A stretch of DNA of 64,000 nt from Trichostrongylus colubriformis (lineage: Eukaryota; Nematoda; Chromadorea; Rhabditida; Trichostrongylidae), in assembly GCA_963978905.1 (NCBI GenBank), contig OZ022259.1, forward strand, positions 44,472,727 to 44,536,726, given 5' to 3'. The notes under the pieces are model-generated. The model saw only the letters and a list, made by a program, of their open reading frames with translations. It did not search any database and had not been told where the DNA came from. A program made the translations under genes and the position numbers. Shown in pieces: positions 10,900 to 22,394 of the stretch; within the stretch, counting starts at the first letter, position 1; each line of letters starts with the position of its first letter.

Positions 10900-12220
10900 T
10901 GATCCAAGAGCGTTGACACTCATAGGAGTTTTGCGGGATTGGCTGGGAACATTAATGGAGGGTGACCCGCATTGATAACGGTTGATAGGATTCGATAAGG
11001 AGCGTAAAATGGCTAGAATCGTCGAATCCGTTTCGCTTCTCGCATTGGTAACGGAGCGTTCATACTCACAGGTGTTGTGCAGGGTAAGACGGGGACATTA
11101 ATGGTGGGTGATCTGCATTGGTTACGGTTGATAAGATTCGATAAAGAGCTTAAAAATGCTAGAGTCGTCGAACCCGTTTCGCTTTTCGCATTGGTCCCGG
11201 AGCGTTCATACTCACAGGTGTTGTGCAGGGTAAGACGGGGACATTAATGGTGGGTGATCTGCATTGGTTACGGTTGATAAGATTCGATAAAGAGCTTAAA
11301 AATGCTAGAGTCGTCGAACCCGTTTCGCTTTTCGCATTGGTCCCGGAGCGTTCATACTCACAGGTGTTGTGCAGGGTAAGACGGGGACATTAATGGTGGG
11401 TGATCTGCATTGGTTACGGTTGATAAGATTCGATAAAGAGCTTAAAAATGCTAGAGTCGTCGAACCCGTTTCGCCTTTCGCGTTGATCCAAGAGCGCTGA
11501 CAGTCATGGGTGTTGTGCGCGGTGGGACGGGGACATTAATGGTGGGTGATCCAGCATGATAACGGTTGATAAGATTCGATAAGGAACGTAAAAAGGCTGG
11601 AATCGTCGAACCCGTTTCGCTTTTCGCATTGGTCCCGGAGCGTTCATACTCACAGGTGTTGTGCGGGGTAAGCCGGGACAATAACGGTGGGTGATCCAGC
11701 TTGATAACGGTTGATAAGATTTGATAAGGAGCATGAGACGACGAATGTCGTCAAATTCGTTTCGCCTTTCGCGTTGATCCAAGAGCGCTGACAGTCATGG
11801 GTGTTGTGCGCGGTGGGACGGGGACATTAATGGTGGGTGATCCAGCATGATAACGGTTGATAAGATTCGATAAGGAACGTAAAAAGGCTGGAATCGTCGA
11901 ACCCGTTTCGCTTTTCGCATTGGTCCCGGAGCGTTCATACTCACAGGTGTTGTGCGGGGTAAGCCGGGACAATAACAGTGGGTGATCCAGCATGATAACG
12001 GTTGATAAGATTTGATAAGGAGCATGAGACGACGAATGTCGTCAAATTCGTTTCGCCTTTCGCGTTGATCCATGAGCGCTGACAGTCATGGGTGTTTAGC
12101 AGACTGGGATGGGAACATTCATAAGTGGATGACTCAAACTGATAATGGTTGATAATATTCGACTAGGAGCGTGAGAAGGAAAATGTCACCGAGGCCGGTA
12201 CGATTTTGCGGCTAACAGTG
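10900..12220 (+). repeat. 146-bp minisatellite of A2
   Basis: The same monomer in the opposite orientation. The landmark CATACTCACAGG recurs at 11061, 11207 and 11353, again 146 bp apart, and these monomers are almost identical to each other. A second pair of monomers (about 11461-11752 and 11753-12044) is also nearly identical, so a two-monomer unit was duplicated. Confidence 0.9.
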
Positions 12221-12816
12221 AAATGTTCACATTCGCAGGTATTCAAGGGTACGGGAAGCTCAGTGGTATTGTTGGGTACAGGTGCCTTAGTGAAACTGAT
12301 GACGGCTTACAGATTCTGATAAGAACCACTAGGAATTGGATGGAATGAAGTCCTTTACATCGCTTGATACTACTATACGACCGCTTTAGCAAAAGCGTCT
12401 GATGCTCAGTGTCATTGGGTGAACATATTTTGTTTATGTTCTGATATCACCGGCCGATGTATCGACCGCTAAATTGCCTAGCGCTCCAAAAAATGGTGCT
12501 TTTCTCTTGATACTGCGATCTACATTGATAACCATGGTGCAACCTATATTTGTGATAGCAAAGCAAGCGATTCACTCGCAATCATTTTCTCATGCAATAC
12601 TGGCGGCAACACTGGGTATCGATCGCTCAAGTATGCAAAATTCCGAATAATGAAGCATGTTTACGAAAACGATATACGGCGATAATCGGGTTTTGGATCT
12701 ACTATCAATGTGTAGGAATTAGATGCTCAGCAAATGATTAAATTGTTACCAATTGATGCAATCGAATATAGAACTACCGATGTTTAAACTATTCAAACTC
12801 CCAATGATGACCTAAA

Positions 12817-13082
12817 CCAGCTGGCTCGCGCACACTACTGCGTGCGATTCGTGTCGATGACGTGCAAAACGGGTTAGATGCAAAACGACTAAAGAATGAT
12901 AGCACCGAAATGCCTTCTTATCGCGCCATCTTCTCTGCTTTTATCCAAATAAATAACTGAGCTGAAAGCTGAGGAAGGGAAGTTTCCACTCAACTCCATA
13001 CACAACTGTTGTCGTGCCGATCAAACCCATTTTGCACAACATCGCCATGAATCGCGCGCAGTAGTGTGCGCCCGCCAGCTGG
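12817..13082 (+). repeat. 3' terminal inverted-end segment of A2 (subfamily H2)
   Basis: A 266-bp block with inverted ends (CCAGCTGGCTCGCGCACAC at the left, GTGTGCGCCCGCCAGCTGG at the right). It is the second sequence subfamily of the 3' segment, with an AAAACGGGTT / AACCCATTTT pair inside the arms. It ends in CTGG at the A2 3' terminus. Confidence 0.75.
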
Positions 13083-13510
13083 TTCACATATAAACCAGAA
13101 GTTTGGTGTGTTTGTGTGTGTGTGCGTGTATGTGTCCGTTTGTTTGTCACATAATCGGCTCTCAACTTAACTGCAACGTGGAGAGGTCGGGCAAGTTGGG
13201 GATGAATAAGGGTTGACCAAAGTGTACGAAGCTCATCAAGAACTAAGCCTATCTCTGCCCACCATGAGCGGGGCTTGCGTTGCAATCGATGGGTGCTCAA
13301 ATTTATGTCCTTGTCCGGGCTCCGAAAATCGGGGAGGTCAGGAATAGGTCTGTTGAGGTCGTGCGAGTAAGGACTGGGTATGGGTAGGGAGTGACCAAAG
13401 TGTTGGGAGCACACAAGAAGCAAGTCAGGAACGGGCTTGTAGAGGTAGGGCAAGTTAAGATGGCGTAGGGGCCAACACATGTGTACGGAGCACATAAGTT
13501 CTAAGCTTAC

Positions 13511-14858
13511 AAGGGAGGTCTTTCAGGTCATGACGCGCTTTCGGGAAACGGTTTCTTCCATTATATGGGGGTATCTACATGAAACATACAACTGACTTCC
13601 ATTTTTGCTGCGCGGCCCTACAAGTGCCAAAAAAGGAGTAGAGAAAATTTTTTCCAAAAAGGCGATTTTAACCCACTTGTAATAACGCATCCTACTTGCA
13701 ACTTTGATAACGTGCAGAGCCAAAGGTGTTCTCCTATTTCACATCCAAAACAATATCAAATACGGAAAAAATTAAATTTTATCTCTACCATGTACTAAAA
13801 GTGCGTAGCAGTCTCATAACGGCTCCCCGATGTATGGCCTCTGCGGCGACTGGATGGCCTACTGGATACGGCGATGGACTCTTAAGCGGATGAAAAGCTG
13901 GGGTAGTGGTTCGAACTCCGGCCCAACCGAGGTTTTGCATTCCTTTTTGCATTCACTTTTTCGTCTTCAAATATGTCTGTTTATGCCGAATGACTACGAT
14001 TTTCGTTGACAGCAAGCCAAAATTACTCTATTTACGAATTGTCAATGAGTTTGGTAATGTGACCTTTTGGACACGAAAGGGCCCGTAGCGCTCGAAATTC
14101 GCGATTTCGCACAAAATGAGTGTCATATTCGTGTTCAGGGGGTTAAACTACCCTTGGGGACACATTTCTAGCCAATTCCAAATTTTGACCCTAACTTCGA
14201 AAAAGATGTTTGGTCATGGGTACATGGTGCGCTTTCTAATTGTAGAAGTGAGTAACCCACCAAATCGATGAAAATCAATGGAATATGCACAGCATGGATG
14301 CCTATCGCTATAATTTCAGCTATCAAGCACCAAGCAAGAGAAATAGAGAGAATTTCCTAACAAGTGATATCGTCGTCTCCTTCATCGAATGTGCAGTTGA
14401 TGGTTGGTATGTATACCACAGTCCAGCTCAAATTTTCGAATTTAGGTCAAAATCTCGATTGGGCTGGAAACTTACCCCTAGAGGTAGTTCGACTTCCTGA
14501 ACACGAATATCAATTCCGTTTTGCGCAAAAACGCGTCGTTCGTTTGCTATGAGCGCCGAAAGGCTAAAATATTGGACTGTCAAACTTGCTGAAAATTGGC
14601 AGTAGAGGGCAGTTCGGAGTTCTAAATGTGATTACTGCACTTAATCTTTGTATTCGAATGTTTACGAGCCCAAAAACTGAAAATTGAATTTTGCAAAAAT
14701 TTGACCTCGGCGGGGATCGAACCATCAACCCCGTTTTTGGCATTTGTAGAGCCGCGCAGCAAAAATGGACATCAGTTATATGATTCTTGTACGTACCCCT
14801 ATACATGCAAAAAACAGCTTTCAAAAAGCGCGTCATGAGTTGGAAGACCTTCCTCGTT
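13511..14858 (+). mobile_element. 1.35-kb foldback element C1
   Basis: The ends are inverted: AAGGGAGGTCTTTCAGGTCA at the left and the complement of GGAAGGTCTTCCAACTCATG at the right. Similarity between arms continues well inside, including CATTTTTGCTGCGCGG and CAAACTACCCTTNGGG-like stretches. A second copy in opposite orientation lies at 40829-42174. The left arm carries a tRNA-like segment. Flanking B sequence reads CTAAGCTTAC / GTTAGCTCC, compatible with a diverged 8-9 bp target duplication as made by Mutator-like elements, but this is uncertain. No transposase is encoded. Confidence 0.75.
13845..13935 (+). ncRNA. tRNA-like segment in C1
   Basis: TGGCCTACTGGATACGGCG resembles a Pol III A box with D-arm (TGGCNNAGTGG type), ACTCTTAAG sits where an anticodon loop would be, and GTGGTTCGAACTCC resembles a B box. 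The acceptor and T stems do not fold cleanly, so it is a tRNA-derived remnant rather than a working tRNA gene. The C2 copy has the same segment on its minus strand. Confidence 0.5.
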
Positions 14859-17129
14859 AGCTCCATCCACCATGGGCGGGGCTTGCACCAAAATCATACT
14901 CTATATCGACGTATAAACGAATTTAGGTCCTCCCTCAGGTGCTGAAAATCTGGCAAGATAGGAAGGGGTCTGTTGAAGTCGCGCATGTAAGGACTGGGGA
15001 GGGTCTGACCAAAGTGAAGGGAGCACACAACAAGCAAATTAGACAGGAGCCTGTGGAGGTAGGGCAGGTTATGACTGGGTAGGGGCCAACCCATGTGTAC
15101 AGAGTACATGAGTTCTAGGCCTAGACCCGCCATAATTCCATTATTAGTACCACACTCAGAGAGTAGCTGTTTGTCCTCGGTTACCACTAGGAAGTGATGT
15201 CTGCATTCAGTTAAAGCCAGTATTTCTCCTAGAGCTGATACATGCACGTCCTCTCGAAGCTTCTAATCTTCAAAAGTCAACTACTGCGGAGCGCCCTCCT
15301 TTTAGCGTGGTTTGCTCCTCTTCGATTGTGCCTTACACACATGGAAAGGGGTCTTCCCTACGGTGGGAAGGGGTCTTATTTTTCGGATTTTTGACCGTTC
15401 TGCCCCATATTCCCTACTTTTGTACTCCTAAATGCTTCGATTCTTTTTTATGTTCGGATCGAATTCTGCCATTCTTTGAGGGGGATCTGCCTTCAGGGGG
15501 CAGGGGTTGTAAGTGGGTATGGTGTCTCTTAGTTTCAACCAAAGCCGATGAAGATTTGCTTACAATAAATTTAAGCCACATATTATCCACCAGTTGGGCT
15601 GGCGCACACTACTGCGCGCATCAAACAGGCGAGCACGCAAAATGAGATTGGTCGGTATCGATTGCTGGGTATAATCATTCAAACGGTTTGCTATGAGAGA
15701 CCTCCCCCGAAAAAGGGAAAGGGAAACGAAACCCCGTGAATTTCATATTTCCCCATATCAATCAATATCGATCATGCTCATTTTGCGTGCTCACCTGTTT
15801 GATGCGCGCAGTAGTGTGCGCTAGCCCAACTGGTTAAAGTAAATGGATCAGGAAGGGCATATGTTTATCCAATAATCTTTAACCCTTCGGCTAATGGTCA
15901 ACACTGGGAGTTTGGATACTTTAGCGATCCACAGTTTTGGGTTCTACTGCATCAATTGGAGCTCTTTGTCAATTTGCTGAGCATCTATTTCCTACATATT
16001 GGTGGTAGATCCATATGCCAGTTATCGATGCTTATCGTTTTTGTAAGCGTGCACCACTATTTCGAATTTCACATGTCTAGCGGTCGATACACAGTATTGT
16101 TGCTGGCACCGCATGAGAGGATGAATCGCTTGCTTCGCTAACAACAACCTAGATCGTGTCTTGATCATCTATGTGGATCGCAGTATCAAAAGATAGCACC
16201 ATTATTTGGACGCTAAGCAATTTAGGGGTCGATACATCGGCAGCAGATATCAGAATATAAACAGAATATGTTCACCCGATGGTGCTGAGCATCAGACACA
16301 TTTACTATAGCAGTCGTATAGTAGTAGTAAGCGGTGTATCGAATTTTATCCCTCTCCCATTTCCTAATGGCTCTTATGAGCCCCTGTAAGCCGTTATCAG
16401 TTTCGAAAAGTCACCATTAATGTCCCCATACCCTGTAACACCTGTGAGCGTGAACATTCCATAGTTAGCCACAAGAGCGGAACGGATTTTACGACATTGG
16501 TCTTTTGACGCTCCTTATCGAATCTTATCAAGCGTTATCAGCTTGAATCAGTCACCATTGTGTGCCCGTCCCGCCCCTCAAAACGCCTGTGAGTGTTGGC
16601 GCTCTAGGATCAATCCAAATGGGGAAACGGGCCTGACCACGTTTGCCTTTTGACGCTCCTGGTCGAATCTTATCAAGCGTTATCAGTTTGGATCACTCAC
16701 CATTGTCGTGCCCGTCACATCCCTCAAAACGCCTATGAGTGTCGGCGCTCTAGGATCAACCCGTGGGGATACGGGTCTGGTCACGTTTGCCTTTTGACGC
16801 TCCTTATTGAATCTTGTCAAGCGTTATCAGTCTGGATCACTCACCATTGATGTGCCCGCCCACCCCCTAAAACACCTGTAAGTGTGGACGTTCTAGACTC
16901 GACCCGAAAGGCGAAACGGATTTGGCTACATTAGCCTTCCGAGGCTTCTCATCAGCCCTTATCAGCTGCTATCACTTTCGGTCCACCACCGCTGGGGTCC
17001 CCTTACCACCCCCTATATCATATCTAGAATTCAGGATCCCACCTTTGCTGCGACGCGAGATATGAATTTCCGGTCAAACAGACACACATACACACACACC
17101 AACAGACACACTTAGCCGATTATATAAAA

Positions 17130-19514
17130 CCAGTTGGCTGGCGCACACTTCTGCGCGCAATTCATGGCGATGCTGTGCAAAATGGGTTTGGTAGGCCCGA
17201 CCACAGTTGTGTATGGAATCGAGCGGAAATTTCCTTTCCTCTACTTACAGCTGAGCTATTGAATTGGAAAAAAGCATAGGATATGGCGTGATAATAAAGC
17301 ATTTTGGTGTCAACATACTTCACTCGCTTTGCAACGAATCCATTTTGCACGTCACCGACGAATCGCGCGCAGTAGTGTGCGCCAGCCAACTGGTTTACGT
17401 CATCATTGGGAGTTTGGATAGTTTAGAGATAGATAGTTTTGTATTCGATTGCATCGATGGTAACAAACGTTCACTTGCGGAGCACTCAATTCCTACACAT
17501 TGATGGTATAATAGTAGATCCATACCTTGATTATCGTTGTTTATCGTTTTCGTAAACATGCTTCACTACTTGGAATTTTACATAGTCTAGCGGTCGATAC
17601 CCAGTAATGCTGCCAATACCGAATTAAAATGATTCCGAGTGAGCCGCTCGCTTCGCTATCACAAATATAGGTTGTATCATGATTATCAATGTAGATCGCA
17701 GTATCAAGCGTCATGCACCACTATTTGAAATGCTAAGCAATTCAGCGGTCGATACATCGGTCAGTGATATCAGAACCTTAACAAAATATGTTCACCCAAT
17801 GGCACTGAGCATCAGATGCTTTTGCTAAAACGGTCGTCTAGTAATAGCAAATGATGTAAAGGATTTCATCCTATCCAATTCCTAATGGCTCCTATCAGCC
17901 ACTGTTAGCCGCCATCAGTTTCACTGAGGCCCTGTACCCAACAATACCATTGAAGTCCCCGTACCCTACAATACCCATGTGAACATTTAACTGTTAGCCG
18001 CAAAAGCGATTCGGCTTTAGTGACATTTCCCTTCTCACAGCCCCTATCGAATGTTATCAACCATTATCACTTTGGATCACCCACTATCAATGTTCCCGCC
18101 AACCTTGCTGAACACCCACGAGTGACAGCGGTGACATTTGTCTACCCACAATCATTATCAAATCCTATCAACCATTATCGATTTGGATCACCCGCCATTG
18201 AAGTTCCTGGCCCACCCTGCTAAACATCTATGAGTGTTAGCGCCCTAGGATCAATGTGAAAAGCGAAACGGATTTGACGACTCCAGCCATTTCACGCTCC
18301 TTATCGTATCTCATCAACCGTTATCAGTGCGGGTCACCCACCACTAATGTCCCTGGCCCACCCTGCTAAACACCTATGACTGTCAGCGCTTTTGGATCAG
18401 TGCGAAAGGCGAAACGAATTTGACGACGTTTGTTTTCTCATACTCCATAACTAATCTTATCAACCATTATCACTTTGAATCACTAACACTAAAAGTTCCC
18501 GCCCCATCCCGCAAAACACCTATGAGTGTCAGCGTTCTGGGATTAACCCGAAAGGCGAAACGGATTCGTCGACTCGAGTCATTTCACGCTCCTTATCGTA
18601 TCTTATCAACACTTATCAATGCGGGTCACCCACCATTAATGTTCCCGCCCCATCCCGCAAAACACCTATGAGTGTCAGCGTTCTGGGATCAACCTGAAAT
18701 GCGAAACGCATTCGTCGACTCTAGCCATTTCACGCTCCTTATCGTATCTTATCAACACTTATCAATGCGGGTCACCCACCATTGATGTTCCCGCCCCATC
18801 CCGCAAAACACCTATGAGTGTCAGCGTTCTGGGATTAACCCGAAAGGCGAAACGGATTCGTCGACTCGAGTCATTTCACGCTCCTTATCGTATCTTATCA
18901 ACACTTATCAATGCGGGTCACCCACCATTAATGTTCCCGCCCCATCCCGCAAAACACCTATGAGTGTCAGCGTTCTGGGATCAACCTGAAATGCGAAACG
19001 CATTCGTCGACTCTAGCCATTTCACGCTCCTTATCGTATCTTATCAACACTTATCAATGCGGGTCACCCACCATTAATGTTCCCGCCCCATCCCGTAAAA
19101 CACCTATGAGTGTCAGCGTTCTGGGATCAACCCGAAAGGCGAAACGGATTCGTCGACTCTAGCCATTTCACGCTCCTTATCGTATCTTATCAACAGTTAT
19201 CAATGCGGGTCACACACCATTAATGTTCCCACCCCATCCTGCAAAACACCTATGAGTGCCAGCGCTCTAGGATCAAGCCGAAAGGCAAAACGACTTTGGT
19301 GACATTCGCCTTTATAGGCTCGTTATCAGTGCGTATCAGCTGCTATGACTTTCGGTCCACCACCATTAGTGTCCCCTTGCCACCCCTCACATCACTTGTA
19401 AAATTCATGGTCCCAGCTTTACTGCGAGGTGAGATATGAATTTCGTGACAGACGGACAGACACACACACACACACACACAGACAGACATACTAAGCGAAT
19501 TATATATAGTAGGA
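17130..19514 (-). mobile_element. Family A Helitron A4 inside A3
   Basis: The 3' segment (17130-17393, H2 type) ends in CTGG at 17130. The leader runs to about 17980, then 146-bp repeats to 19260, the subterminal block with CA repeat, and the 5' end TCCTACTATATATAATTCGC at 19514. It sits between A (17129) and T (19515) inside the A3 5' terminus, the same kind of target as A1 in A2. Confidence 0.8.
17980..19260 (-). repeat. 146-bp minisatellite of A4
   Basis: The landmark CACCTATGAGTG lies at 18517, 18663, 18809, 18955, 19101 and 19247, exactly 146 bp apart. Sequence differs clearly from the A1 array (for example AGCGTTCTGGGAT), yet the length is the same. Two monomer types alternate (AACCCGAAAGG and AACCTGAAATG), forming a 292-bp higher-order unit between 18517 and 19100. 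Confidence 0.9.
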
Positions 19515-19519
19515 TAGGA

Positions 19520-20890
19520 TAATGCATTCTTAACTGATCTGCAGCCTGGAGAGGTCGGGCAAGTTGAAATTGGGTAGGGGCTTACCTAAGGGTACAGAGC
19601 ACATAAGAATTAAGCTCACCTCCGCCCACTGTAGGCGGGGCTTGCGCGAAAGCTGCCGGTGTTCAAATTTAAGTCCACGCACAGGTTCCAAAAATCAGGC
19701 AAGCTAGGAATGGGCCTGTAGAGGTCGGACAAGCTAGGGATTTGTTGGGGCAGGCCAAAATGTACGGAGCACATGAGAGGCAAGTTAAAACTAGAAGTTT
19801 GGTGTGTTTGTGTGTGTGTGCGTGCGTGGTGTGTCTCCGTTTGTTTGTCACATAATCTACTCTCAACTCAACTGTAGCGTGGAGAGGTCGGGCAAGTTGG
19901 GGATAGGTAGGGGTTGACCAAAGTGTGCGAAGCTCATCAAGGACTAAGCTTAGCTCCACACACCATGAGCGGCGCTTGCGCAGAAATGGTCGAGAAATCG
20001 GCCATATTAAGAGTTGGCCTGAGAGATCAGGTAAGTTAGGATTCGGCAGGGCCTCATCAACTGTATGTTGGAGGGTGAGGCGAGTTAGGAGTGGGTAGGG
20101 GCTGACCTAAGCGTACAGAGCACATAAGAACTAAGAGTAGCTCCGCCCACCATGACTGGGGCTTGCGCCGAAGTCGGTGGGTGCGCAAATTCATGTCCTC
20201 GCCTGTGTGGCAAAAATCGGGAAGGTCAGGAATGGGTCTGTTGAGGTCGTGCGTGTAAGGACTGGGTAGGGGCTGACCACAGTGTAGGGAGCACACAAAA
20301 TTAGGAACGGACCTGCAGAGGAGGGCAAGTTAGGATAGCGTAGGGGCCATTACAAGTGTACGGAGCACATAAATTCTAGGCCCACTATGGGCGGGGCTTG
20401 CTCCGAAATCGATGAATAGACGAATTCAGGTCCTCCCTCAGGTGCTGAAAATCGGGCAAGTTAGGAAAGAGTCTATTGAAGTCGCGCATGTAACGACTGG
20501 GGAGGGTCTGACCAAAGTGAAGCGAGCACACAACAAGCAAATTAGGCAGGGGCCTGTGGAGGTTGGACTGGTTAGGACTGGGTAGGAGCATGTGTACGGA
20601 GCAGATCTGAGTCTAGCTCCGCCCACCATGTGCGGACCTGCGCTGAAACCGATGGGTACTCAAATTTAAGTCCTCGCCTGGGTTCCGAAAATCGGGAAGG
20701 TCAGGAATGGGTCTATTGAGGTCGTGCGAGTATGGACTGGGTAGGGACAGACCAAAGTGTTAGGAGCACACAAGAAGCAAGTTAGGAACGGGACTGGAGA
20801 GGTCGGGCAGGTCGGAATTGGGTAGAGGTCATGTGTACGGAGCACATAAGTTCTGAGTCTAGCTCCGTCCACTATGGGCGGGACGCCCAG
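19520..20890 (+). repeat. Family B block B-iii
   Basis: G-rich B units with an internal GT microsatellite restart (19786-19850, preceded by AGAAGTTTGGTGTG). The CCGCCCACCATG-like hairpin core recurs every 235-250 bp (about 20134, 20384, 20620, 20868). Minus-strand ORFs here are repeat translations. Confidence 0.75.
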
Positions 20891-21520
20891 TGCAACAAAG
20901 TCATGAGCATGTCTTGCAGTCCGGTACCGAATGGTTTGGCCGTTTCGTAGTGTGCTACTGCTGATATGTATAAACCCTTTGGTAGCTTTCTAACTTTCGT
21001 TAGCTGCTGATTACGCCCTTCGAGTTTAGGTGCTCTCGCAAGGAAGGGATAGTAGGTTGTGGTTAGTCAAAATGGTCATAATGTCTGGATGCAGTGCTTG
21101 CATGTGTAGCATCAATGGTATAGCGCTATCATTGTACCTTCCCACGGTACAGATTCGGGTCCAACTCCCTGGGTTGATCGCTTCCACGCAGATCCAAATC
21201 AGGTTCTTAGAAGTGTTTAGTTGTATGCCAGACACCGTCGTAACATGATTAATGTGACATGGGAAGGGAACAAAATAGTCAGAGTGCTTGCATGCAGTGC
21301 TTTCAAGTGTAGCACCAATGGTGTAGCGGTTTCCTCTTTGTACGGTGCACACCCGGCTCCATCTTCCGATCGATACAAATTTTTCACGAAAGACAAAGTG
21401 CAGTGGTTGTTACACAAACTGTTTAAGTGAAGTGCTCCATGGGTTTCTGTGGAGCAGCGGTTGCGGAGCACAGCTGCACCATCAGTACGGTCACTTCTCG
21501 CATCCTTAAGTACTCTAAAT
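20891..21520. repeat. Two diverged direct repeats of about 110 bp
   Basis: About 21085-21165 and 21285-21365 share GTGCTTGCATG..., GTGTAGCA(T/C)CAATGGT(A/G)TAGCG and a following 'tgtac..ttc/ggtgc' block, about 200 bp apart. Otherwise nothing is recognised. Confidence 0.4.
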
Positions 21521-21990
21521 TTTGTCACGCACAGTTGTCGTGCGGAACCATAATGAAAACCCAGTGGTTGCCGTGTACTTGCCGCATAACGTTTCGCAGC
21601 GACATCTGCTTTCACAGCCGAGCCTCCACAAGCTGAAGGCATATCCTCACACACAAAGATGTAATCCCTACGATGCCTACCTCCGGCCTAAGCATATTAA
21701 ACGCCCTGTTCAGCCCGCCTCATGAACGTCATGCCGCCTTCGATAAGGGCGAGAAATGTTTACTCGCGGTGACCGCCTTTGTTTGAGACGGCGCGACGTA
21801 CATACGGGGGGGGGGGCTGAACAAGGCATTTAATATGCCTAGACAGGAGGAAGACATCGTGGGAGTGACATCTTCGTGTGTGAAGATATCCCTACAGCAT
21901 GATGGAGGCTTGGCTGTCAGAGTATAGACCGCACTGAACCGTTATGCGGCAAGAGCACTGCAATCGGATTCCGTTATGGTTCCTCGCATG
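21521..21990. mobile_element. Foldback element with arms of about 190 bp
   Basis: Left arm about 21521-21725 and right arm about 21810-21990 are diverged inverted copies: CATATTAAACGCCCTGTTCAGCC pairs with GGCTGAACAAGGCATTTAATATG at the inner ends, and CTTGCCGCATAACG with CGTTATGCGGCAAG further out. The spacer contains a run of ten G. No coding content. A MITE or foldback transposon is the likely class. Confidence 0.65.
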
Positions 21991-22394
21991 TGTGTGGCAA
22001 AAGTTCAGGGGTACGTGAATGCTGGCCTTGTATTGAATGGACTTGGTGGTTCAGTGTCGCTGTTTACGTTGTACTTGACACGAGGATAGAACGCTCCTTT
22101 ATCAAACCCTGAGATACTGGGTTATAACTTGCGAAAATATTAAGTAACAAAACACTCCAAAAAGGGGAAAAGAGATCGATGAGGCCACGGCCATCTATTT
22201 ATATGCTTCGTCGCCTGCACTGCCGCCAGTTCCCGCCAGATCATTATCGATCCCTAGTGATCGAGCGTAGATCAAAAGTGTTAGTCAACATAAGTAAGCA
22301 TGTTAATACAACACAATACAAAATAAAGGGTCGTGCCATGCACGACATTCCCGGGACAAGATTAGCTCCTCCATTCATTCAGATCCTGAAATGC

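Larger units (their letters stand above)
7499..13082 (+). mobile_element. Family A Helitron A2, split by A1
   Basis: The element consists of 7499-7506 (TCCTACTA) and 10675-13082, interrupted by A1. Rejoined, its 5' end reads TCCTACTATATATAATTCGC, the family terminus. Then come a GT microsatellite, a conserved block with CACGAAATTCATATCTCGCG, 146-bp repeats, the leader, and a 3' segment ending CGCCCGCCAGCTGG-3'. The flanks are A (7498) and T (13083). Joining them gives ATCCATTA/TTCACATATAAACC, which aligns with the uninterrupted family B junction near 23488, so there was no target duplication. TC start, hairpin plus CTRR end and A^T insertion are Helitron hallmarks. No Rep/helicase is encoded; the copy is non-autonomous. 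Confidence 0.8.
13084..15589 (+). repeat. Family B block B-ii with leader, split by foldback C1
   Basis: It starts TCACATATAAACCAGAAG followed by a GT microsatellite (13105-13140) and G-rich B units up to 13510. After the C1 insertion, B units resume at 14859 and run to about 15135. A leader follows (15135-15589) with AGCTGTTTGTCCTCGGTTAC and CATGCACGTCCTCTCGAAGC; the same leader recurs at 24010-24513. It ends at TATTATCCA, where Helitron A3 begins. Confidence 0.7.
15590..19519 (-). mobile_element. Family A Helitron A3, split by A4
   Basis: The 3' end (CTGG on the minus strand) is at 15590, with an H1 terminal segment (15590-15833), leader to about 16440, about three 146-bp repeats (16440-16900) and the subterminal block to 17129. 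Its 5' last bases (19515-19519) lie beyond the A4 insertion. Flanks are A (15589) and T (19520). The element interrupts family B sequence. It encodes nothing recognisable. Confidence 0.75.

Noticed and set aside
8082..12073. ORFs in the 146-bp arrays (SNLINRY, PLLMSPSH and similar)
   Set aside because: 146 is not a multiple of three, so frames rotate with each monomer; the open stretches arise from lack of stops in the repeat and do not indicate genes.
7499..13082. First reading of this region as one giant foldback element centred near 10675
   Set aside because: The symmetry is explained by two Helitrons in opposite orientation, one inserted in the other's terminus; array lengths and sequences differ between the arms.
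17130..17393. Terminal 240-266 bp blocks as independent MITEs
   Set aside because: They are joined to the same leader in nearly all copies, never show flanking duplications, and the A^T junction data place the boundary of the whole element at their outer edge.
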